Of a stretch of DNA of 14,468 bases, positions 7,270 through 11,821 are shown piece by piece. The notes beneath the pieces were generated by a model. It was not told the origin of the DNA. It searched no databases and saw nothing but the letters and a program-made list of their open reading frames with translations. The translations under genes and the position numbers were made by a program. The DNA comes from Candidatus Portnoybacteria bacterium CG10_big_fil_rev_8_21_14_0_10_36_7 (GTDB taxonomy: Bacteria > Patescibacteriota > Minisyncoccia > Portnoybacterales > PFDW01): NCBI GenBank assembly GCA_002793835.1, contig PFDW01000026.1:219-14686 (forward strand). The letters run 5' to 3'. Every line of letters begins with the position of its first letter. The first letter of the stretch is position 1.

Positions 7270-8340
7270 ATGACTAAAAATAATAATATAAAAGTTTTAG
7301 TAGCTATGTCGGGAGGGGTCGATTCCTCTGTTGCGGCCGGCTTACTTAAAAAGCAGGGGTATCAAGTCTCTGGGGTTTTTATGCATTTTTGGGTAGAAAA
7401 AAATTTATCAGGGTGTACCGTTTTAGAAAATAAATGTTGTGGTGAAGAAGCGGAACAAGACGTAAGAGCAGTTGCCATGAAGCTCAATATTCCTTTCTAT
7501 ATATTTCATTTTGAAAAGGAATTTAAAAAAAGTATAGTAGATTATTTTTTGAAAGAAAACTCTAGAGGTGATACTCCTAATCCATGTGTTAGGTGCAACC
7601 AATATATTAAATTTGGATTGTTGCTGAAAAAGGCACAAGCCCTAGGCTTCGATTATGTCGCGACTGGTCATTATCTAAAGAAAGTTAATGGCAAGCTGTT
7701 TACAGCGCGCGATACTAATAAAGATCAATCCTATTTTTTGTATACCGCCACACCGCAATCGTTAAAACATTTTCTATTTCCTCTTGGCAGATACAAAAAG
7801 GAAAAAGTCAGACAAATTGCCAAAAAAATGGGCTTATCAACCTTTGCGAAACCAGAAAGTTTTGATTTATGTTTTGTTGGTGATTCACATACGGAGTTCT
7901 TGCAAAGACATTTAAATCCAAAAAAAGGCGATATAGTTGATGAACAGGGCAAGATTTTGGGAGTACATAACGGCTTGGCGCTTTATACAGTTGGTCAGAG
8001 AAAAGACATAAAGCTTTCTGGTGGGCCTTATTATGTTCTAGGATTCAATTTTAAAAAAAATCATTTAGTAGTAACCAATAATGTAAAAGATAAAAATTTA
8101 TTTAAATCTGAGATGTTAGTAAAAAATGTCAATTGGATTTCTGTTTGTCCGCAATTACCACTAAGAGTGAAGATAAAGATTCGCTATCGTCACAAATCCG
8201 TGTCTGCAACTATCTCTCGTAAAATTTCTTCTGGTAAGTATTTAATAAATTTTAATAGAGGGCAGCGAGCGATAACGCCGGGTCAGTCGGCAGTGTTTTA
8301 TAACAAGAAAGAAGTTTTGGGTGGTGGAATAATTAACTGA
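7270..8340 (+). CDS. mnmA: tRNA-specific 2-thiouridylase MnmA
   Basis: MnmA uses ATP and sulfur relayed from a desulfurase to make 2-thiouridine at the wobble base U34 of tRNAs for Lys, Glu and Gln. From the ATG at 7270 the protein has 356 residues, normal for the family. It has the N-type ATP pyrophosphatase P-loop SGGVDSS (14-20), the catalytic cysteine in TPNPCVRCN (C106), ATGHY (131-135) and the second catalytic cysteine in SFDLCFVGD (C201). A C-terminal beta-barrel domain includes YTVGQRKDI and a GQSAVFY-type end. The frame stays open upstream to an ATG at 7147. That extension would run through the 49-codon ORF and the terminator hairpin and adds non-homologous sequence, so 7270 is the sensible start. 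No Shine-Dalgarno is visible. Confidence 0.95.
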   Translation: MTKNNNIKVLVAMSGGVDSSVAAGLLKKQGYQVSGVFMHFWVEKNLSGCTVLENKCCGEEAEQDVRAVAMKLNIPFYIFHFEKEFKKSIVDYFLKENSRGDTPNPCVRCNQYIKFGLLLKKAQALGFDYVATGHYLKKVNGKLFTARDTNKDQSYFLYTATPQSLKHFLFPLGRYKKEKVRQIAKKMGLSTFAKPESFDLCFVGDSHTEFLQRHLNPKKGDIVDEQGKILGVHNGLALYTVGQRKDIKLSGGPYYVLGFNFKKNHLVVTNNVKDKNLFKSEMLVKNVNWISVCPQLPLRVKIKIRYRHKSVSATISRKISSGKYLINFNRGQRAITPGQSAVFYNKKEVLGGGIIN

Positions 8341-8393
8341 ATTTGGATATTTTGTTTAGCGATTTGTAGATAATGGTTGGTTAATAAGCCTAG

Positions 8394-8423
8394 TTGACAC
8401 AATTGGATATAAAAGATTATAGT
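8394..8423 (+). promoter_or_regulatory. promoter of the 8466-9082 cluster
   Basis: Consensus TTGACA (8394-8399), an 18-nt spacer and TATAGT (8418-8423). Transcription from about 8430 would give a leader of about 35 nt ending in a strong GGAGG Shine-Dalgarno (8453-8457), 8 nt before the ATG at 8466. Confidence 0.68.
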
Positions 8424-8465
8424 AATAAAATAGTTACTTAATAATTTAATACGGAGGCTACGAAT

Positions 8466-8543
8466 ATGTATAGATACATTCTATATTTTATTATTTATGT
8501 ATTTTTTTCGTTGGTCGTTTCATCTATGATAGGTTTTTTTTGA
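8466..8543 (+). CDS. 25-aa hydrophobic peptide or N-terminus of a frameshifted protein
   Basis: A strong promoter and Shine-Dalgarno lead into a 25-residue, almost entirely hydrophobic peptide starting MYRYILYFII. It ends in TGA at 8541-8543, at the end of a run of eight T (8534-8541). The next frame begins inside the same bases (TTG at 8540) and runs for 61 codons. Either this is a tiny membrane peptide coupled to the next ORF, or a -1 slip on T8 (or one missing T in the sequence) splits a single protein of about 86 residues: a signal anchor followed by a CxxC domain. No family is recognised. Confidence 0.5.
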   Translation: MYRYILYFIIYVFFSLVVSSMIGFF

Positions 8544-8725
8544 AGGAGGCCGCACCCAATACAGATCAATGTGCTCAAGGCCGTGCGACAATTTATTATG
8601 AGGTTGAGAAAGAAGATATTCTTAATATTTGCAATTATTTTTGGATCATACGAATTTTTAGATGTAAAAAGTGTGGTGCTAGTTGGAGCGATTATCGCTT
8701 AAACGGTGTCCATCTTGGGGAGTAA
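8540..8725 (+). CDS. small CxxC protein, 61 aa, TTG start or frameshift product
   Basis: The ORF opens at TTG (8540) overlapping the TGA of the 25-codon ORF and ends in TAA. It contains a polar first half and a C-terminal FRCKKCGASW segment that resembles half of a zinc ribbon. Two more cysteines (in DQCAQ and NICNY) could complete a metal site. It has no Shine-Dalgarno of its own, so translation must come from coupling or from a -1 slip on the T8 run joining it to the hydrophobic peptide upstream. The joined protein would be membrane-anchored with a small metal-binding domain. No family is recognised. Confidence 0.5.
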   Translation: MKEAAPNTDQCAQGRATIYYEVEKEDILNICNYFWIIRIFRCKKCGASWSDYRLNGVHLGE

Positions 8726-8761
8726 CTTTCTAATAATATATAAGTATAAAAAGGAGAAAGA

Positions 8762-9082
8762 ATGACAACTATATTATTACATTGTACTGGACACGAATAT
8801 GATTTGATAACAGTTGGCGAGTTTTATGGATTTCAGGTGGGTAGTGAGGTAGGTGCGAAAGATCTGTACCCGAACCTTATTAAAAAAATCAAAGGGTTTG
8901 ATACAGAAAAAAAATGGGTTGTCATCTCCTTGATCGACCCTGTAAGTGGCAATGAAATAGGTGATGACATCCTCGTTGATGAAAGCGATCTGTCTTTATC
9001 TGACGAGGGAGTTGTAAAGCCTTTCATCGGAGAAAATGAAATCGCTTGGCTCCAGAAAATCGGCAAGTTGTCCGTCAAGTGA
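8762..9082 (+). CDS. hypothetical soluble protein (106 aa)
   Basis: A Shine-Dalgarno AAGGAG (8751-8756) precedes the ATG. The protein is acidic and soluble, without signal or membrane segment. The N-terminus contains HCTGHEYD, the middle has KKWVVISLIDP, and there is an Asp/Glu-rich stretch (about residues 68-85, GDDILVDESDLSLSDEG). It looks like a complete small alpha/beta domain, but I recognise no family. It is the last gene of the cluster driven from 8394 and is followed 19 nt later by a good terminator. The reverse-strand ORF covering it (Ser/Thr/Pro-rich) is an antisense shadow. Confidence 0.72.
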   Translation: MTTILLHCTGHEYDLITVGEFYGFQVGSEVGAKDLYPNLIKKIKGFDTEKKWVVISLIDPVSGNEIGDDILVDESDLSLSDEGVVKPFIGENEIAWLQKIGKLSVK

Positions 9083-9101
9083 AAAAATGTTTTTAACTTA
9101 T

Positions 9102-9137
9102 GAGCCTGTCTCAATTGAGATGGGCTCGCTTTTTTTG
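9102..9137 (+). terminator. intrinsic terminator after 8762 gene
   Basis: GAGCCTGTCTC (9102-9112), loop AATT, GAGATGGGCTC (9117-9127): an 11-bp stem with two G-U pairs, followed by GC and a run of eight T. Confidence 0.85.
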
Positions 9138-9159
9138 GATAGGAGAGTGTGACAATGCG

Positions 9160-9255
9160 GTGGAAAAAATTCGGCAAATTATTACTTGGGCATTAATAAT
9201 CAAGGCAGTCGAAGTAATCATAATAATATCATTCGTAGTCTTTATATCGGCATAA
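9160..9255 (+). CDS. 31-aa membrane peptide, GTG start
   Basis: GTG at 9160 opens 31 codons ending in TAA. After a short basic start (MEKIRQ) nearly the whole peptide is Ile/Val/Phe-rich and would form one membrane helix. An AGGAG lies 16 nt upstream (9141-9145), which is long for this start. The ATG at 9155 in another frame gives only 13 codons. No dedicated promoter is visible between the terminator at 9137 and this ORF. It resembles the other tiny hydrophobic ORFs nearby, but it could be a chance AT-rich frame. Confidence 0.35.
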   Translation: MEKIRQIITWALIIKAVEVIIIISFVVFISA

Positions 9256-9323
9256 TTAAGGGAGACAAACAATAAGTATCCTTTTTTATTTAAATTTTAT
9301 AAAAAAATTAGAAAATAATATAT

Positions 9324-9352
9324 TTGACATTTTTTTAATATAGATGTATATT
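9324..9352 (+). promoter_or_regulatory. promoter of the 9432 gene
   Basis: TTGACA (9324-9329), an exact 17-nt spacer and TATATT (9347-9352). A second, perfect TATAAT at 9355-9360 lacks a well-placed -35. Transcription should start between about 9359 and 9367. Confidence 0.65.
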
Positions 9353-9358
9353 CATATA

Positions 9359-9376
9359 ATGATCTTCAACAATTAA
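9359..9376 (+). CDS. possible leader peptide MIFNN
   Basis: A five-codon ORF (ATG ATC TTC AAC AAT TAA) begins 6 nt after the -10 box at 9347-9352, the same geometry as the leaderless core genes here. Its stop is one base before the terminator-like hairpin. A ribosome ending there would cover the hairpin's 5' arm. This is speculative. If the TATAAT at 9355-9360 is the real -10, the ORF is not transcribed. Confidence 0.22.
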   Translation: MIFNN

Positions 9377-9377
9377 T

Positions 9378-9401
9378 AGCGACCTAGTAGTCGCTTTTTT
9401 T
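9378..9401 (+). terminator. terminator or attenuator in the 9432 leader
   Basis: AGCGAC (9378-9383), six-base loop, GTCGCT (9390-9395), with seven T (9395-9401). It lies downstream of a strong promoter and upstream of the Shine-Dalgarno of the next gene, so it would stop transcription after about 40 nt unless prevented. Confidence 0.65.
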
Positions 9402-9431
9402 ATATTTAACCTTATTTTAGGAGGATTCAGT

Positions 9432-9980
9432 ATGCAAAAAGATTGGATATTCAAGGCGGTAAAAGACTTGTTAGAAGAGTGGAAGTCGTCGAGAGACCTA
9501 CGGGGTGAGGTAAGCTTCAAGAATTTTAAGTTTCAATATAAATCCAGGAGTAGAAAACAGAGTATCGCAGAAGCTTTGGCTTTTTGGCGGTGGATAATTG
9601 AAGAAAGATGGTTTGCGTCAGAAATTAGGCAAGAGTTACTCAATCATTTCTCGCAATCGAGCGATGAACTAATAAGGCTAGTCGTGCAAATCGAATCTAT
9701 GCCAACAATCTTATGGAGAAAAATATTAGTTAAATATAATATTAATTCTACATCATTAGAATCATTCTTGCGTCGTATTACGCAAGATCAGATAAAGTCA
9801 TTTGAATATAATTTCGACGATTTTATGTCTGGTCGAATATCACGGGCATTCAGTTGGTGGGATAGAATAGTTAAAAAAAATAACTATGGAATCGCTGAAG
9901 GAAGAGGCGAAATTGATAGCTTGGCCATTAACTTCTTTGTACGAAAAGCGTTATGCTCCAAAAGGTTCGTGGTCATATAA
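9432..9980 (+). CDS. hypothetical protein, probably 5' part of a frameshifted gene
   Basis: A consensus AGGAGG (9419-9424) lies 7 nt before the ATG. The 182-codon ORF encodes a Trp- and charge-rich soluble protein (MQKDWIFKAVKDLLEEW at the start). No family is recognised. The frame is convincing up to the run of eight A at 9873-9880. Beyond it (VKKNNYGIAEGRGEIDS and on to CSKRFVVI) the product looks less natural. The overlapping +1 frame looks better and continues for another 109 codons. Removing one A would give a single protein of about 258 residues. So this is either a frameshifted or slippage-dependent gene, or two overlapping genes. All tryptophans here are TGG. Confidence 0.62.
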   Translation: MQKDWIFKAVKDLLEEWKSSRDLRGEVSFKNFKFQYKSRSRKQSIAEALAFWRWIIEERWFASEIRQELLNHFSQSSDELIRLVVQIESMPTILWRKILVKYNINSTSLESFLRRITQDQIKSFEYNFDDFMSGRISRAFSWWDRIVKKNNYGIAEGRGEIDSLAINFFVRKALCSKRFVVI

Positions 9981-10209
9981 TTTGTTGGATCTAGATTTTG
10001 GGTTCAACGAATATCCGAATGGCGAACTTGATGATACTAAAGTCGTAGAATATAGTCCGCTAAGGTTTCTATCCAAGAAAAATCACGATGATGATTTTGT
10101 GGTGAATCAGGAAGACGGAATTCATTGGTGGCTGTATAGTAATGCGCGGTCAAACTATCTTTGGAAGCCAAGTAGACAAGTTACCCTAAAATCCTCTATC
10201 TGTCCATGA
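9886..10209 (+). CDS. 3' part of the frameshifted 9432 gene, or overlapping ORF
   Basis: This 107-codon frame opens just after the A8 run and overlaps the tail of the 182-codon ORF by 95 nt. It has no Shine-Dalgarno. The product is soluble and Trp/Tyr/Asp-rich (KRYAPKGSWSYNLLDLDFGF near the start, GIHWWLYSNARSNYLWKPSR near the end), in keeping with the upstream part, so I read it as the C-terminal portion of the same protein. It ends in TGA at 10207-10209. The same frame stays open for another 28 hydrophobic codons to TAG at 10294-10296. No family is recognised. Confidence 0.5.
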   Translation: MESLKEEAKLIAWPLTSLYEKRYAPKGSWSYNLLDLDFGFNEYPNGELDDTKVVEYSPLRFLSKKNHDDDFVVNQEDGIHWWLYSNARSNYLWKPSRQVTLKSSICP

Positions 10210-10344
10210 TTTTGGTACACTATGATAGTTCACTTCATTTTTTGGATATGCTCACCGCTGACAGCCGTTAATTTCTTAAGTTCGATTTATTTATAGAAAA
10301 AGGTGCATATTTATTATAGCCATTAATCGGGAGCCTATTAATAT

Positions 10345-10541
10345 ATGCAGTAATAATTGGCGAAGTAACAGTGGCAATTGTTGCGGTACTACTGGTCGCT
10401 TTAGTGTTTGGGATTGTTTCATGGATATTTGCCATGGACTATGGCTTGGGAAAGATTGGGGTTAAGGATTCTGTCATCAGGGTGTCACGTCGCAAGACCA
10501 GCATCTTTAAGAGAGTCTCTTTGGGAAGGACGATTAGTTAG
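10345..10541 (+). pseudogene. membrane protein with disrupted start
   Basis: A GGGAG (10329-10333) and an ATG (10345) give only ATG CAG TAA. The frame beginning one base earlier after that ATG (GCA GTA ATA at 10347) encodes about 65 codons of a convincing membrane protein. It has a long hydrophobic helix (GEVTVAIVAVLLVALVFGIV and on to WIFAM) and then a basic tail (RVSRRKTSIFKRVSLGR), ending in TAG at 10539. One extra G after the ATG would restore a normal gene. The same frame also reads plausibly after TAG (NRWLKGLPTHERPEQL). Alternative: a GTG start at 10371 without Shine-Dalgarno. The overlapping 10408-10596 ORF in another frame is a shadow. No family is recognised. Confidence 0.42.
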
Positions 10542-10585
10542 AATAGGTGGCTTAAGGGGTTGCCAACACATGAAAGGCCCGAACA

Positions 10586-10611
10586 GCTTACAATGATGTA
10601 TGGCTTTTTTT
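10586..10611 (+). terminator. weak terminator-like hairpin
   Basis: GCTTACA and TGTATGGC pair around ATGA with one bulged base and one G-U pair, followed by seven T (10605-10611). It lies about 45 nt after the TAG of the membrane ORF. Confidence 0.4.
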
Positions 10612-10693
10612 CATTGTTACCCCAGTCACCCATGAAGATCAGCGGAGTTTATTCACTGACTCATTGAGGTGGGTTACTTAAAAAGGCTGGGAA

Positions 10694-10852
10694 ATGTTAA
10701 AGAAATAAGAGCAAGATATTGAGGAGTGGTTGGAAAATTTTCATTATGAGAACCTTTCGGCTAAAGAGTAAATTGATTTTGATAACGATTTTATCTTGTT
10801 ATGCAAAAAAATTAATAATGGATTGTCATTTGATGAGGCAAAAAACAAGTAG
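10694..10852 (+). pseudogene. acidic small protein with two in-frame TAA codons
   Basis: From ATG 10694 the frame reads MLKK, TAA (10706), EQDIEEWLENFHYENLSAKE, TAA (10769), IDFDNDFILLCKKINNGLSF and on to KNK, then TAG (10850). The acidic, amphipathic sequence is far more protein-like than the other two frames, yet two TAA codons interrupt it. Gln at both positions (CAA to TAA) would give a natural 52-residue protein. A GGAGG follows at 10856-10860, which would serve a next gene. There is no good Shine-Dalgarno before 10694. The likely reading is a pseudogene with two nonsense mutations. Readthrough or recoding is an alternative. Confidence 0.42.
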
Positions 10853-10881
10853 AAAGGAGGCTCAAAAAAAGGAACGCTCGG

Positions 10882-11112
10882 TTGGAAGAAATCACACAAA
10901 GTGTGTCCAAAATCTGGCGTTTCGTTACTTATCCGATATCAATAACCTATAGGTTGTGTAAAAAATTGGTAATTATCGGTATCACATCAAAAAGATTGTT
11001 CAAGCTTTTTAATAAGCGTTGCCCAAGTATTAAAAAAGGGAAACGCTTTATATGGACTGATTTTAAAAAAGTGCTGCCCGCTCTGTCTAAGAGCGAGCTT
11101 TTTCTTGGGTAG
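10882..11112 (+). CDS. basic small protein (76 aa), uncertain start
   Basis: A frame open from 10837 to TAG at 11110 encodes a Lys/Arg-rich protein with a moderately hydrophobic first half (IWRFVTYPISITYRL, KKLVIIGITSKRLFKLF). The first usable start is TTG at 10882. A strong GGAGG at 10856-10860 is 21 nt away, as though a proper start codon near 10868 had been lost. A convincing intrinsic terminator (11076-11103) lies inside the frame just before the stop, so most transcripts would end without a stop codon. It could be a real small gene, a degraded one, or chance. No family is recognised. Confidence 0.33.
   Translation: MEEITQSVSKIWRFVTYPISITYRLCKKLVIIGITSKRLFKLFNKRCPSIKKGKRFIWTDFKKVLPALSKSELFLG
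11076..11103 (+). terminator. intrinsic terminator
   Basis: GC-C-CGCTCT (11076-11084), loop GTCTA, AGAGCG-A-GC (11090-11098): an 8-bp stem with one C-A mismatch, followed by five T (11099-11103). Confidence 0.7.
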
Positions 11113-11127
11113 TAAAATTTTTTTAGT

Positions 11128-11156
11128 TTGCAAAAAAGTAATAAGTAGTATATTAA
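11128..11156 (+). promoter_or_regulatory. promoter of the 11201 ORF
   Basis: TTGCAA (11128-11133), a 17-nt spacer and TATTAA (11151-11156) predict a leader of about 38 nt. A TATAAT at 11181-11186 is another possible -10 but would remove most of the Shine-Dalgarno region. Confidence 0.45.
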
Positions 11157-11200
11157 GAATAGTTCGTTTAAACTTAATAATATAATAAAGAGGTTGAAAA

Positions 11201-11491
11201 ATGGATATGGTTAAGTTTTTTGCAAGGATTCAATGGTTATTGATAGGAGGAGAGGCAATTGATTTAACATGTGCATGTTCGGTCGCATTCTGAGTCGGTC
11301 CAGAGAGAAGTTTAGCTGGTTCATTTATTTTACTGTCATCAGTGGCTGCTTCTTTGTTATTCCATGTTATGTTTATGAAAGCTTTTGGGTATAAAAGAAG
11401 TGTGCTCACAGCATTGGATTTTCAAAAAAATACCAATATGGGATCAGAAAATAAATTACTTACTGGAGGTAGAAGGGCAATAATTTTTTGA
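11201..11491 (+). pseudogene. two-helix membrane protein interrupted by in-frame TGA
   Basis: An AAGAGG Shine-Dalgarno (11188-11193) lies 7 nt before ATG 11201. The frame reads 30 codons (MDMVKFFARIQWLLIGGEAI and on to CSVAF), TGA (11291), then continues as VGPERSLAGSFILLSSVAAS, a hydrophobic helix, and KAFGYKRSVL, to tandem TGA TGA (11489-11494). Two membrane segments with a basic loop make a sensible small membrane protein only if the first TGA is sense. If all TGA codons were read, the frame would reach TAG at 11603 (two more blocks, VVKVPNPKIYDNRFKR and GKSISSRYGF). Trp (TGG to TGA) or Gly both fit. Alternatives are a genuine 30-residue membrane peptide, or a nonsense-mutated gene. No family is recognised. 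Confidence 0.48.
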
Positions 11492-11522
11492 TGAGTTGTA
11501 AAAGTACCAAACCCAAAAATTT

Positions 11523-11717
11523 ATGACAATAGATTTAAGCGATTCGATGAGTGTAAATTTTGAGGTAAATCCATATCATCTAGATATGGATTTAGACGAT
11601 ATTAGAACAGCCTTACATCAAAAAGGTTGGAGATCATCCAAAAAAGAAAAGAATATTCTAACAAAAAGGAAAAGCCAACATGGATTAGGTTTATTGAAAA
11701 GCAAGGTTACAAACTAG
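11523..11717 (+). CDS. hypothetical small protein (64 aa)
   Basis: ATG 11523 opens 64 codons ending in TAG, 33 nt before a strong terminator. The first half is acidic (MTIDLSDSMSVNFEVNPYHL, then DMDLDDIR), the second strongly basic (GWRSSKKEKNILTKRKSQ). There is no Shine-Dalgarno. It overlaps, in another frame, the possible extension of the membrane ORF at 11201, and it may be the displaced C-terminal part of that gene. No family is recognised. Confidence 0.38.
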   Translation: MTIDLSDSMSVNFEVNPYHLDMDLDDIRTALHQKGWRSSKKEKNILTKRKSQHGLGLLKSKVTN

Positions 11718-11750
11718 CCGAGTGCTGAAGGTTTAATTTAAATAAATCTA

Positions 11751-11785
11751 AACCACCAATTACATTAAGAAATTGGTGGTTTTTT
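11751..11785 (+). terminator. intrinsic terminator before alaS
   Basis: AACCACCAATT (11751-11761), a 9-nt loop, AATTGGTGGTT (11771-11781): a perfect 11-bp stem running into a T-tract (11780-11785). It insulates alaS from the accessory stretch. Confidence 0.85.
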
Positions 11786-11786
11786 C

Positions 11787-11815
11787 TTGGCTAAAATCAA
11801 TATATTTGATATCAT
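11787..11815 (+). promoter_or_regulatory. alaS promoter, leaderless type
   Basis: TTGGCT (11787-11792), an exact 17-nt spacer and TATCAT (11810-11815). The ATG at 11822 is 6 nt after the -10, predicting initiation at the start codon. Confidence 0.62.
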
Positions 11816-11821
11816 AGAGCT

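Noticed and set aside
8833..9177. Minus-strand 114-codon ORF
   Set aside because: Antisense to the 106-codon gene with its own Shine-Dalgarno. It is Ser/Thr/Pro-rich, has no start signals and crosses the terminator.
10408..10596. 62-codon plus-strand ORF
   Set aside because: Out-of-frame shadow of the membrane protein frame at 10347-10541, with odd Gly/Arg/Trp-rich composition.
10719..10952. 77-codon plus-strand ORF
   Set aside because: Shadow frame overlapping both the acidic TAA-interrupted frame and the basic ORF at 10882. It has no Shine-Dalgarno at its start.
8394..11786. Calling the accessory stretch a defined prophage
   Set aside because: No integrase, capsid, terminase or lysis gene is recognisable and no attachment repeats were seen. 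Phage or plasmid origin remains only a possibility.
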